A stretch of DNA of 35,711 bases from Anaerolineales bacterium (GTDB lineage: Bacteria; Chloroflexota; Anaerolineae; Anaerolineales; Villigracilaceae), in assembly GCA_011389535.1 (NCBI GenBank), contig JAABUE010000012.1, forward strand, positions 1 through 35,711, in the 5' to 3' direction. Shown piece after piece: positions 8,847 through 16,508 of this stretch (its first letter is position 1; each line of letters begins with the position of its first letter). The notes beneath the pieces were generated by a model. That model saw only the letters and a program-made list of their open reading frames with translations, searched no databases and was not told the DNA's origin. Both the position numbers and the translations under genes were made by a program.

Positions 8847-9085
8847 GCGGAAGCCTCCTCGCGTAGGAAATGGGCGAACGCAAGCACTTCATCGTCCTCT
8901 TCGAGGACGCGCGCCAGCGCCTCCATCTGTTCCCCGCCAATGAACGGGCGGGCAAAATAAAGCACCTGGGAGCCGAGCAGGGTCAGGGGACTACCTGCTT
9001 CGAGCAACCAGGCGGCGAAGGGGGTCAGTTTCAAGTGTTGGAGTCGTGCAGCCCAGGCGGGCCAGAAGGCGCGCGGCGTTTGCAT
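8843..9085 (-). CDS. Small unknown protein, first gene of the eight-gene operon
   Basis: 80 residues with no membrane helix and no recognised family. It has a Trp/Arg-rich N-terminus, a moderately hydrophobic middle (AWLLEAGSPLTLLGSQVLYF) and an acidic C-terminal helix. The ATG is preceded by no Shine-Dalgarno. Instead a TATACT box lies exactly 6 nt upstream, which predicts a leaderless message. It overlaps the DUF6754-like gene by 4 bp. It probably acts with the membrane proteins encoded downstream. Confidence 0.72.
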   Translation of the reverse strand: MQTPRAFWPAWAARLQHLKLTPFAAWLLEAGSPLTLLGSQVLYFARPFIGGEQMEALARVLEEDDEVLAFAHFLREEASA

Positions 9086-9091
9086 AAGTTG

Positions 9092-9097
9092 AGTATA
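9092..9097 (-). promoter_or_regulatory. -10 box of the minus operon, leaderless spacing
   Basis: TATACT on the minus strand ends 6 nt before the ATG at 9085, so transcription would begin at or beside the start codon. The -35 region (around 9115-9121) is poor. It is one of four promoters in this window with this exact spacing. Confidence 0.6.
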
Positions 9098-9229
9098 GCA
9101 TAAATTTTAAGGTTGGTTACACGCTGACCTGCCCCATAAGGCCTAAGTCACAAGAATATCATATTAAAGAAGTATCCGGCCTCTTTCATCGCAAAGTCTG
9201 GAAAACCAAAATGAGAAAAGCTCCCATAG

Positions 9230-9235
9230 TATAAT
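9230..9235 (+). promoter_or_regulatory. -10 box before the mutase B12-subunit gene
   Basis: A perfect TATAAT lies 28 nt before the ATG at 9264. A GGAGGA ribosome site lies at 9255-9260, so this is a normal leadered promoter. It shares the 178-bp divergent intergenic region with the promoter at 9092. No good -35 was found. Confidence 0.55.
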
Positions 9236-9263
9236 CCGCGTAGAAACCCCTGGTGGAGGACCT

Positions 9264-9710
9264 ATGAGCGAACAAAAAACTAGTCCTGAGCAAGGTGATG
9301 CCACGAGCCCGACGGAGGGTCGAAGGATCCGGGTGCTGGTTGCCAAACCCGGTTTGGACGGGCACGATCGTGGCGCTAAAGTTGTGGCGCGTGCCCTGCG
9401 CGATGCGGGCATGGAAGTTATTTACACCGGCTTGCGCCAGACCCCGGAAATGGTCGCAGAAGCTGCCTTGCAGGAAGATGTTGACGTGGTGGGCTTGTCG
9501 ATCCTTTCCGGCGCACATATGGCGCTTGTACCCCGTGTGTTGGAACTGCTCAAAGCCAACGGGCAGGAGCAGGTCAAGGTTTTCATTGGAGGCATTATCC
9601 CCGATGAAGACCTGCCCCGCTTGAAGGAGATTGGCGTGACCGGCGTCTACGGGCCCGGCGCCTCGACAGAGGATATCATCCGGCAAGTCAAAGCAGCAAT
9701 GACGGAATAA
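9264..9710 (+). CDS. Methylmalonyl-CoA mutase, B12-binding (small) subunit
   Basis: 148 residues forming a single cobalamin-binding Rossmann domain. The B12 histidine motif DGHDRG follows the first strand ([15 protein letters not shown]), and SILSGAH and the GGIIPDED turn match the mutase family. In this split form the catalytic TIM-barrel is a separate gene, not present in this window. The holoenzyme interconverts succinyl-CoA and (R)-methylmalonyl-CoA in propionate metabolism. meaB follows after 11 bp, which strongly supports the assignment. The start has a GGAGGA site. Confidence 0.93.
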   Translation: MSEQKTSPEQGDATSPTEGRRIRVLVAKPGLDGHDRGAKVVARALRDAGMEVIYTGLRQTPEMVAEAALQEDVDVVGLSILSGAHMALVPRVLELLKANGQEQVKVFIGGIIPDEDLPRLKEIGVTGVYGPGASTEDIIRQVKAAMTE

Positions 9711-9721
9711 GTTCCCTGAAA

Positions 9722-10723
9722 ATGAGCTTAGCAGAGCAGCTTCTCTCTGGCAATCGTCTGGCGTTGACCCGCCTGCTGACCCAGGTGGAAAATGATACAC
9801 CTGAAGGCCGCGCGGCGCTGACCGAACTTTTTCCACATACCGGCAAAGCGCACCTGATCGGTGTGACCGGCGCGCCGGGTACGGGCAAATCTTCGCTGGT
9901 CAACCGGCTGGCGCTGCATTTTCGCAGACAGGAAGAGCGCCGCGTGGCGGTCGTTGCTGTGGACCCGTCCAGCCCGTTCACGGGAGGGGCGGTGCTGGGC
10001 GACCGGGTGCGGATGCGCGACCTGTCCGGTGATACCGGTGTGTTCATCCGCTCGATGGCTTCGCGCGGGTCACTGGGCGGGCTGGCGAGAACTACGGCCG
10101 GGTTGGTACAGATCTTTGACGCTGCCGGGTTTGACACGATTCTGATCGAGACCGTGGGCGCGGGGCAGGCAGAAGTAGAGGTTGCTCGCCTGGCGCATAC
10201 CACGCTGGTCATCGAAGCGCCCGGGCTCGGAGATGACGTCCAGGCCATTAAGGCCGGGATATTGGAAATCGCCGATATTCTGGTGGTCAACAAGGCCGAC
10301 CGCCCCGGCGTGGAGAACACGCTCAAGGCGCTTAAAAGCGTGCTCGAACTGGCCCATCCCGTGCGGCACGTATTCCAGCATCACGGTAAACTGGAAGTGG
10401 TTGCAGCAGCTGAGGAACCGGTCTATAGCTCGTGGATCCCTCCTATTCTGAAAACGGTTGCGACCGAAGGCGAGGGGATCAGCGAGCTGGCGGACGAAAT
10501 TGCCCGTCATGCGGGGTATCTGCGTGAAAGCGGGGATTGGGCCGCTCGCGAGCGAAGCAGGCTGGGGTCCGAGTTGGATGCGCTGCTGCGGGAAACGCTG
10601 GTGAGGCGTTTCCGCGAACAGGTCTCCAAGTCTCGATATGAGGATGTGCTGGATAAAGTTTTCCAGCGCGAACTGGCTCCCTGGGAAGCGGTCAAAATGT
10701 TGTTGAACGGACGGTTCGAATGA
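9722..10723 (+). CDS. meaB: Methylmalonyl-CoA mutase-associated GTPase MeaB
   Basis: 333 residues, the normal length for the MeaB/ArgK G3E-type GTPase. It shows the P-loop GVTGAPGTGKSSLVNRLA, the VAVDPSSPFTGGAVLGDRVRM switch region, the ETVGAGQAEVEV stretch and the base-recognition motif NKAD. MeaB protects and reactivates methylmalonyl-CoA mutase and gates cofactor delivery. It lies directly after the B12 subunit and overlaps the next gene by 4 bp (ATGA), so the four genes 9264-12266 look co-transcribed. Confidence 0.95.
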   Translation: MSLAEQLLSGNRLALTRLLTQVENDTPEGRAALTELFPHTGKAHLIGVTGAPGTGKSSLVNRLALHFRRQEERRVAVVAVDPSSPFTGGAVLGDRVRMRDLSGDTGVFIRSMASRGSLGGLARTTAGLVQIFDAAGFDTILIETVGAGQAEVEVARLAHTTLVIEAPGLGDDVQAIKAGILEIADILVVNKADRPGVENTLKALKSVLELAHPVRHVFQHHGKLEVVAAAEEPVYSSWIPPILKTVATEGEGISELADEIARHAGYLRESGDWAARERSRLGSELDALLRETLVRRFREQVSKSRYEDVLDKVFQRELAPWEAVKMLLNGRFE

Positions 10724-11274
10724 GCATAGTCTATGGCAAACGCGTCCGCTTGCGCGGGGCGGAACACAGCGACCTTGAAAAATTTGTGATCTGGGTCAAT
10801 GATCCGGAAGTAACGGCGGGCCTCACGTTGTTCCTGCCTATGTCGTCAGTGGACGAGGAAAAATGGTTCGAGAGGGCCATGCAGCGCCCGCAAGAGGAAA
10901 AACCGCTGGTGATCGATATGAAGGATGGGACCGACTGGCGTTTGATCGGGAATAGTAGTTTCTTTGATTTTGACTGGGTGGCCCGTTCGGCAGAAGTTGG
11001 TATCATGATCGGTGATAAAACGGTCTGGAACCAGGGATACGGCAGCGAAGTGATGACCTTATTGCTGCGCCACGGTTTCAGGACCCTCAACCTGAACCGG
11101 ATCTTTTTGCGAGTCTACGCTGAGAACAAACGCGCCATCCATGCGTACGAGAAAGTCGGTTTCGTACACGAGGGGCGTATGCGCCAGGCCGTTTACAAGA
11201 ATGGTTCGTACAGCGACATCCTATACATGAGCGTTCTGCGTGAGGAATGGGACGCCACAATGAAGGAGAGTTGA
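10720..11274 (+). CDS. GNAT-family N-acetyltransferase, RimJ/RimL-like
   Basis: 184 residues with a RimJ/RimL-type acetyltransferase fold: the N-terminal RLRGAEHSDLEKF strand-helix, the acetyl-CoA loop region around IGDKTVWNQGYGSEVMTLLL, and the C-terminal INRAIHAYEKVGF-like segment (here NKRAIHAYEKVGFVHEGRMR). The acceptor is unknown. It could be a ribosomal protein N-terminus, an antibiotic or a small amine. It is coupled to meaB (4-bp overlap) and to prs (1-bp overlap). Confidence 0.9.
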   Translation: MSIVYGKRVRLRGAEHSDLEKFVIWVNDPEVTAGLTLFLPMSSVDEEKWFERAMQRPQEEKPLVIDMKDGTDWRLIGNSSFFDFDWVARSAEVGIMIGDKTVWNQGYGSEVMTLLLRHGFRTLNLNRIFLRVYAENKRAIHAYEKVGFVHEGRMRQAVYKNGSYSDILYMSVLREEWDATMKES

Positions 11275-12266
11275 TGACCCGTCAATCCCGCAGCGAGATG
11301 AAAGTATATGGGGATATTAAATTATTTGCCGGGACGGGAACCCCCGAGCTGGCGCAGAAAATTTCCGACTATTTGGATAGTCCCTTATGCGGACGGGATG
11401 TGATCGAGTTTTCCAATGAGAACCTGTTTGTCAAGTTGCACGGCAGCGTGCGCGGACAGGACGTGTATGTTATTCAACAAACAGGGACCAACGTTCATCG
11501 CAACCTGATGGAACTGCTCATCATGATCCAGACCTTGCGGTTGGATTCCGCTGCGCGCATCACGGCAGTGGTTCCTTACATGGCTTATGCCCGCTCGGAT
11601 AAGAAGGACCAGCCGCGTGTGCCGATCACGGCGCGCCTGGTGGCTGATATGATCGAGGTTGCGGGCGCAGACCGGTACATGACCCTGGACCCGCACGCCG
11701 GGCAGATCCAGGGCTTCTTTACCATCCCAGGCGATGTGCTGACCGCTTCTCACTTGATCGTGGGGCACATCAATGATGCCCTGCGTTCTGAGCTGAAGGA
11801 TCCCGTAGTGGTAGCCGCGGACCTGGGTTTTGCCAAGAAAGGCCGCAATTATGCCGCTGACCTGGATACGCCGATCGCGTTTATTGAGAAACGCCGGGCT
11901 TCCAACGATGCCAGGGCTGAAGCATTGACCTTGATCGGCAATGTGGAAGACCGGGACGTCATCATTGTAGACGATGAGGTGGATACAGCCGGCTCGACCG
12001 CGCAGGCTGTCCACCTGGTCCGGGACAAAGGCGCACGGGATGTATATGTTGCATTCATTCACGGCATCTTGTCGCGCAACGCAGCCCAACGCCTGGCTAC
12101 CTTGCCTCTAAAACGCATCATTACCACCGATTCGGTCCCTATCCCGCCCGAAAAGCTGGTGTACCTGGAAGATAAGATCACCATCCTGTCGGTGGCGGAG
12201 TTGTTAGGAGAAGTGATCCGCCGCGCACATGAGGGGCGCAGTGTAGGAGAAATGTTCAATGAATAA
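11274..12266 (+). CDS. prs: Ribose-phosphate pyrophosphokinase
   Basis: 330 residues. It makes PRPP from ribose 5-phosphate and ATP for nucleotide, His and Trp synthesis. Diagnostic parts are the N-terminal LFAGTGTPELAQKI, the catalytic DPHAGQIQGFF and the PRPP-binding loop VIIVDDEVDTAGSTAQA. I chose the ATG at 11274, which overlaps the previous stop as TGATG and follows an AAGGAG site by 7 nt. An ATG nine codons earlier would overlap the GNAT gene by 28 bp and has no site. It ends in a run of one operon, with bacterioferritin 41 bp later. Confidence 0.95.
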   Translation: MTRQSRSEMKVYGDIKLFAGTGTPELAQKISDYLDSPLCGRDVIEFSNENLFVKLHGSVRGQDVYVIQQTGTNVHRNLMELLIMIQTLRLDSAARITAVVPYMAYARSDKKDQPRVPITARLVADMIEVAGADRYMTLDPHAGQIQGFFTIPGDVLTASHLIVGHINDALRSELKDPVVVAADLGFAKKGRNYAADLDTPIAFIEKRRASNDARAEALTLIGNVEDRDVIIVDDEVDTAGSTAQAVHLVRDKGARDVYVAFIHGILSRNAAQRLATLPLKRIITTDSVPIPPEKLVYLEDKITILSVAELLGEVIRRAHEGRSVGEMFNE

Positions 12267-12307
12267 ACGTTGTCAAATACAAATTTCAAATCCTGTGGAG
12301 GACAAAA

Positions 12308-12778
12308 ATGAAAGGCAATGAAAGAATCCTTGAGGCCCTGAACGCACTTCTGGCAGACGAGCTAACTGCCATCAACCAGTATATGGTGCACTCCGAGATG
12401 TGCGCCGACTGGGGCTACAAAAAACTGCACGAGGCAACCGAGAAGCGCGCCATTGTTGAAATGAAACATGCCGAGAAGCTGATCGGGCGGATCCTGTTCC
12501 TGGAGGGAATACCGGTTGTCGGCAATCTCAACAAGATCAACATCGGTGCAACTGTGGATATTCAGCATAAAAATGACCACGAAGCCGAGGAAACGGCGAT
12601 CAAAGCCTACAATGACGGGATCAGGCTGGCCGTGGAGGTGGGCGATAACGGAACTCGTTATTTGCTCGAAGAGATCCTGGAAGATGAAGAGGAACACATC
12701 GACTGGATCGAGGCTCAGTTCGACCAGATCGAGCAGATGGGATTGCAGGTCTATCTGGGTGAACAACTGGAAGAGTAA
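12308..12778 (+). CDS. bfr: Bacterioferritin
   Basis: 156 residues, close to the E. coli length (158). All ferroxidase ligands are in place with E. coli numbering: E18, E51, H54, E94, E127, H130. The haem-ligating M52 is present too, so this is a haem-binding bacterioferritin rather than a plain ferritin. It stores iron as a 24-subunit cage in the cytoplasm. A GGAGG site lies before the ATG. No separate bacterioferritin-associated ferredoxin gene is adjacent. Confidence 0.95.
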   Translation: MKGNERILEALNALLADELTAINQYMVHSEMCADWGYKKLHEATEKRAIVEMKHAEKLIGRILFLEGIPVVGNLNKINIGATVDIQHKNDHEAEETAIKAYNDGIRLAVEVGDNGTRYLLEEILEDEEEHIDWIEAQFDQIEQMGLQVYLGEQLEE

Positions 12779-12839
12779 CCTTTGCTCAGGGATCCGTGTT
12801 AATATTTCGAATACCTTATCAGTAATCTAGACAACAGAA

Positions 12840-13712
12840 ATGCCTGAACTTCCCGAAGTCGAAACCATAGCACGAAAACTGCGGCCAGAGCTGGTTGGCA
12901 AACGTATCCTGAAAGCCGACCTGCTCTGGCCTCGTACCCTGGCGACTCCGACTCCGGCGAAGTTTAGAAAACTGGTCAAAGGGCAGGAAATCCAGGCGGT
13001 CAGCCGCCGTGGCAAGTATTTTGTAATCCAATTGTCACATTATCACCTGTTTGTCCACTTGCGCATGAGCGGGGATTTGTATATAAAAGAAGAGAATGCA
13101 ACGCCGGAAAAGCATGATAGGATGATACTTTCCCTCACCCCCGGCCCCTCCCCCGCAAGGGGAGGGGAGAATCCTCCTCTCCGCCCGAGAGAGGGGTTAG
13201 GTGTGAGGGAAACAAAACTGGTGTTCAACGACACGCGCAAGTTTGGACGCGTCTGGCTGGTGCGCGACCCGGACGAGGTGGTCGGCAGATTGGGGCCTGA
13301 ACCTTTAAGCGAGGAGTTTACGGCACAAGCGCTGTACGAGAGCTTACAGGCACGGCACCGGCAATTGAAACCGTTGCTGCTCGACCAGTCTTTTTTGGCC
13401 GGGTTGGGCAATATCTACACCGACGAGGCTTTGCACCGGGCCCGTTTGCACCCGTTAATCAGGTCTGATGCCGTTAAGCGGGAGCAGGCCGAGGCATTGT
13501 GGGCTGCGATCCGCGAAGTCCTGCAGGAGGGGATCCGGCATAACGGAGCCAGCCTTGACTGGGTTTATCGCGGCGGAGATTTCCAGAATCATTTCCGCGT
13601 GTACGACCGAAAGGGCCAGCCCTGCCCGGTCTGTGGGACGGCGGTCGAGCGCCTGGTCATTGGCCAACGGAGCACGCATGTTTGCCCGGATTGTCAGAGA
13701 ATAGGGAGTTGA
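12840..13712 (+). CDS. mutM: Formamidopyrimidine-DNA glycosylase with an in-frame repeat insertion
   Basis: 290 residues, roughly 20 more than usual. The catalytic N-terminus MPELPEVET (P2, E3), the beta-hairpin Lys region RRGKYF, the HLRMSG loop and the C-terminal zinc finger C262/C265/C282/C285 are intact, so the enzyme should excise 8-oxoguanine and nick the DNA. Residues about 98-124 are low-complexity and rich in Pro, Gly and Arg. They are encoded by a palindromic repeat at 13129-13212, inserted in frame between two strands that are normally joined by a short turn. No clear Shine-Dalgarno is seen. Confidence 0.93.
   Translation: MPELPEVETIARKLRPELVGKRILKADLLWPRTLATPTPAKFRKLVKGQEIQAVSRRGKYFVIQLSHYHLFVHLRMSGDLYIKEENATPEKHDRMILSLTPGPSPARGGENPPLRPREGLGVRETKLVFNDTRKFGRVWLVRDPDEVVGRLGPEPLSEEFTAQALYESLQARHRQLKPLLLDQSFLAGLGNIYTDEALHRARLHPLIRSDAVKREQAEALWAAIREVLQEGIRHNGASLDWVYRGGDFQNHFRVYDRKGQPCPVCGTAVERLVIGQRSTHVCPDCQRIGS
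13129..13212. repeat. Palindromic GC-rich repeat element inside mutM
   Basis: Ends are a perfect 10-bp inverted repeat (TTTCCCTCAC at 13129-13138, GTGAGGGAAA at 13203-13212). Inside are further C- and G-runs such as CCCCTCCCCCGC and GCAAGGGGAGGGGAG. The form, reading LTPGPSP...GLGVRE in translation, is a type of dispersed repeat I recognise from many bacterial genomes. It is open in the mutM frame on the plus strand and also open on the minus strand. Confidence 0.85.
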
Positions 13713-13714
13713 CT

Positions 13715-14440
13715 ATGCTAGAGTGGTTACAAAATCCAGTTGTTGCCATCGGGTTGGCTGTTGCGGCCATGTTTTTTGGCTATTTCTTCGGGCTTTTCGA
13801 AGGCCGCGGGCAGGGATATAAGCGAAGACAGGCCGAGGAAGCGGAAGGAGTGGAACAGAATGAGCCTGAAGCACAGGCCGAGCCATTGCTGCCCGTCACC
13901 CCGGTTCTGCCTCCTGACGAAAGCTCCTTGTTGGATGTGAGCATGGACGATGCCGGAGGCCTGCGCCTGAGGCTGGAAGGCGAGCGCATCGAGGCTGCTG
14001 CCCTGAGCGCCGAGCAGCGTAAGCGCATTATTGCAGTTTTGACCCAGATCAGACCGTGGTTGGAGTCTCCAACATCTGCCCACCAACCCGCTCAGCCTAC
14101 CCCTGTTCAATCGACGCCGCTTCGACCTGCGCCCCCTCCTGAAGCCAGGCCGGTCCAATCGCCCAGGCCGGCGCCTCCGCCGAACATAGACAAGGATGAA
14201 GTTGTTGCTGCGCCGCAGAGCATCGTGGAGCAGATTGACGCGATCCTGCATGCTCAACTGGCTGGCACGCCGTTGATGGAGAAAGGCATCCGCTTGCAGG
14301 AATCGCCCGAAGGCGGCGTTATCGTCTGGGTAGGGATCAATAAATATCAAGGCCTCGAAGATGTGCCGGACGATCAGATCAAAGCAGTGATACGCACAGC
14401 GATCAGCGCCTGGGAGAATCGATACACGCCCGGGATTTGA
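13715..14440 (+). CDS. Membrane-anchored protein with Pro-rich linker, unknown function
   Basis: 241 residues. I chose the ATG at 13715, which follows an AGGGAG site and comes 2 bp after the mutM stop. An earlier in-frame ATG would overlap mutM. Residues 1-30 form one membrane helix (NPVVAIGLAVAAMFFGYFFG) followed by a basic patch. Then come an acidic and Pro-rich linker and a C-terminal domain of about 75 residues (IVEQIDAILHAQL to WENRYTPGI) with alternating strands and helices. The soluble part is probably cytoplasmic. I do not recognise a family. Confidence 0.8.
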   Translation: MLEWLQNPVVAIGLAVAAMFFGYFFGLFEGRGQGYKRRQAEEAEGVEQNEPEAQAEPLLPVTPVLPPDESSLLDVSMDDAGGLRLRLEGERIEAAALSAEQRKRIIAVLTQIRPWLESPTSAHQPAQPTPVQSTPLRPAPPPEARPVQSPRPAPPPNIDKDEVVAAPQSIVEQIDAILHAQLAGTPLMEKGIRLQESPEGGVIVWVGINKYQGLEDVPDDQIKAVIRTAISAWENRYTPGI

Positions 14441-14500
14441 TAATGGCAGAGCTAGCAATTGAACGGAATATCTTTTCGCGAACTGGATACGTCCTAAACA

Positions 14501-14528
14501 AAAGGCTTGGAATATTCTCCAAGCCTTT
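14501..14528. terminator. Bidirectional terminator between the 13715 gene and the Usp gene
   Basis: An 11-bp perfect stem (14501-14511 with 14518-14528) has a 6-nt loop, with an A-run before it and a T-run after it, so it can end transcription from both convergent units. Confidence 0.85.
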
Positions 14529-15383
14529 TTACTTATCTGGGGGTTTAAAGCGCACTGTCAACACCGGGCAACCAATCGCCTCGGCCACCTCAGCGGTTAC
14601 ATTGGGCGCATAGAATTGTCGCAGTCCATGCCTGCTATATGGCGAGCCCATGCAGACCAGGTCGTACTCTCCCTGTTTAAGTTCAGACAAAATTTCTTCA
14701 ATGACAATCCCCTGGCGAAGCTTTAAGTTTGCCTTAATACCCCTTTTTTGAGCTTCATCCAGAGCACTGCGCAGTGTGCGGCCCAACAGGGTGTCCGTGT
14801 CTCCCAGGTGATCCCAGTTATCGCGCACGGTGCGCGACTCCGGGTAGTCCAGGTCGATTGGCGGAACAACGTGTAAGAATGTCACCGGCGCCTTGATACG
14901 CGAGGCGATTTCCAGGCCCAGGTTTTCGGCAGCTATCCCGTACCCCAGGCCGCCCAGGCAGATAATGATATGCATGGGCGGGACACAGGCCGAGGGTACG
15001 TATAAAACAGGTCCCGTGATATCGGCCATCAACTGGTGAAAGGAACGTCTCAGCACCAACCGGCGCAGCGGTGGCCGGCCGAGCGGCGTAACCACGGTCA
15101 GGAAATCCTTCTCTTTGGCTTTTCTGGGGATCACATCTTCGGCAAGTCCCTCGTGGATTTCCAGATGATATTCCAGCTCTTTTTCCTGGAAGAGCGCCAC
15201 TGCCCGGCTGAAGACGTCCTCCAGCGGATGGATTTCCTCATCGATGTTCGGCCGTTGCTTTTGCTCGATGATACCGATCAACGTCACGGGCGCGCGCATG
15301 ACTCCTGCCAGCCAGGCTGCATATTCGATGCCTGGCCAGGTTCTGCTATACCCGTTGGTTGCAACCAATATTTCAGAATTCAT
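14529..15383 (-). CDS. Tandem universal stress protein
   Basis: 284 residues: two UspA domains, 1 to about 140 and about 155-284. Each begins with a hydrophobic strand (EILVATNG; MHIIICLGG). The second ends in a nucleotide-loop-like GSPYSRHGLRQF followed by VAEAIGCPVLTVR. Usp proteins are cytoplasmic, bind ATP or AMP and respond to stress. It is the last gene of a minus-strand set elp3, CHR, CHR, usp with gaps of 9, -1 and 19 bp, and has its own AGGGAG site. Pairing with CHR transporters suggests stress-linked ion or oxyanion handling, which is inference. Confidence 0.9.
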   Translation of the reverse strand: MNSEILVATNGYSRTWPGIEYAAWLAGVMRAPVTLIGIIEQKQRPNIDEEIHPLEDVFSRAVALFQEKELEYHLEIHEGLAEDVIPRKAKEKDFLTVVTPLGRPPLRRLVLRRSFHQLMADITGPVLYVPSACVPPMHIIICLGGLGYGIAAENLGLEIASRIKAPVTFLHVVPPIDLDYPESRTVRDNWDHLGDTDTLLGRTLRSALDEAQKRGIKANLKLRQGIVIEEILSELKQGEYDLVCMGSPYSRHGLRQFYAPNVTAEVAEAIGCPVLTVRFKPPDK

Positions 15384-15402
15384 ACTGTAGCCATCTCCCT
15401 GC

Positions 15403-15981
15403 TCAGCGGAACAGAATCACACCCAGGATCCCCGCCCCGAGCAGGACAAGCGGAGATGGGATGTTGAACCAAAATGCGATGGCGCTCAAGCCGGCGATGA
15501 CCAGCGCGCGCGTTTTGATGTTTTTTGTGCTTTCACTCCTGAAGATTTGCCAGGCCACCACCGCGATCAACATGGCTACCGCAGGCGCAAGCCCCTTGAT
15601 GAAGCCCTGCATCCAGGCTTCTCCCTGGACCCTTTGAATGGCCGCCGCTACCGCCAGCATAATGATCGTCGGCGGCAGGATCGAGCCGAGCAGCGCCGCA
15701 ACCGTTCCCGGTATCCCACCCGCAGCATACCCGACGAACATGGCCAGTTTCAGCGCCTCGCTGCCCGGCAAAACATTGGAAAATCCCACCGCTTCGATAA
15801 ACTCTGATTCGGTCATCAACTCCCCGACAGCTTCTTTATAGAGCAACCCTACTGAAGCCGGGCCTGAAGTGGTCAGGACGTTGATCTTGATGAACAACCA
15901 GAAAAGGCGTCCCCATACAACCAGTTTGGATGGCTTGGCGGGCACACTTGTTATTACTTCGATGGCTGGTTTGTTCTTCAT
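15403..15981 (-). CDS. Short-chain chromate/CHR transporter, second half
   Basis: 192 residues, a single CHR domain of about six helices. It has the family's signature near the first helix (TSGPASVGLLYKEAVG), the FSNVLPGSEALKLAMFVGYAAGGIPGTVAALLG region and the terminal SPLVLLGAGILG. Half-size CHR proteins occur as pairs that combine into one transporter, and here the upstream partner overlaps by one base (TGATG). Family members export chromate, but the real substrate of this pair is unproven. Confidence 0.88.
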   Translation of the reverse strand: MKNKPAIEVITSVPAKPSKLVVWGRLFWLFIKINVLTTSGPASVGLLYKEAVGELMTESEFIEAVGFSNVLPGSEALKLAMFVGYAAGGIPGTVAALLGSILPPTIIMLAVAAAIQRVQGEAWMQGFIKGLAPAVAMLIAVVAWQIFRSESTKNIKTRALVIAGLSAIAFWFNIPSPLVLLGAGILGVILFR

Positions 15982-16499
15982 CAGAATATGAATATCCCCA
16001 AAATACCGGCGACCACCAGGACGAGCGGCGCCGGCGCATTAAAGATGAGCGCGATCATGCTGGCGAGGCCGAGGGCGCCCATCTGCCAGCTGACAACCCC
16101 GTTGCTTCCCCCGGTGAACACCTTCCAGGCCACGAACAACATCAATACGGCCACAGCAGGCGTCAGTCCCTCCACGAAGCGGCTGACCCAGGCTTCGCGT
16201 CGCAGGCGATGCAAAATGGACACCACGCCAAACATGAGGATCGTGGGCGGCAGGACCGAACCGACCAGCGCTATCAGCGCCCCCGGGATGCCTTCCGCCG
16301 CATAGCCAACGAACATCGCCAGTTGCAGCGCATCCGAACCGGGCAGCACGGACGAGAGTCCGACTGCCTGGACGAACTGCGCTTCGGTCATAATGATCCC
16401 CACTGCTTCAGTGTGCAGCAACCCCACCGAAGCCGGGCCGGAAGTACTTAATAGATTAACTTTAAGGAATAACCAAAAAAGTTGCAGCAGGGTATCCAT
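15981..16499 (-). CDS. Short-chain chromate/CHR transporter, first half
   Basis: 172 residues, one CHR domain clearly homologous to its neighbour: TSGPASVGLLHTEAVG near the N-terminus, then LSSVLPGSDALQLAMFVGYAAEGIPGALIALVG, and a C-terminal PAPLVLVVAGILG. It lies 9 bp after elp3 and is translationally coupled to the second CHR gene. No Shine-Dalgarno is evident before its ATG. The two halves are expected to form an antiparallel heterodimer in the membrane. Confidence 0.88.
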   Translation of the reverse strand: MDTLLQLFWLFLKVNLLSTSGPASVGLLHTEAVGIIMTEAQFVQAVGLSSVLPGSDALQLAMFVGYAAEGIPGALIALVGSVLPPTILMFGVVSILHRLRREAWVSRFVEGLTPAVAVLMLFVAWKVFTGGSNGVVSWQMGALGLASMIALIFNAPAPLVLVVAGILGIFIF

Positions 16500-16508
16500 G
16501 GGAATTGG

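Noticed and set aside
9186-9836. Minus-strand open frame of 216 codons opposite the mutase subunit
   Set aside because: The plus-strand frame encodes a clear B12-binding domain. The minus frame resembles nothing and covers the promoter region.
11247-12266. Longer start for prs at 11247
   Set aside because: It would overlap the GNAT gene by 28 bp and lacks a ribosome site, whereas 11274 has AAGGAG and a TGATG junction.
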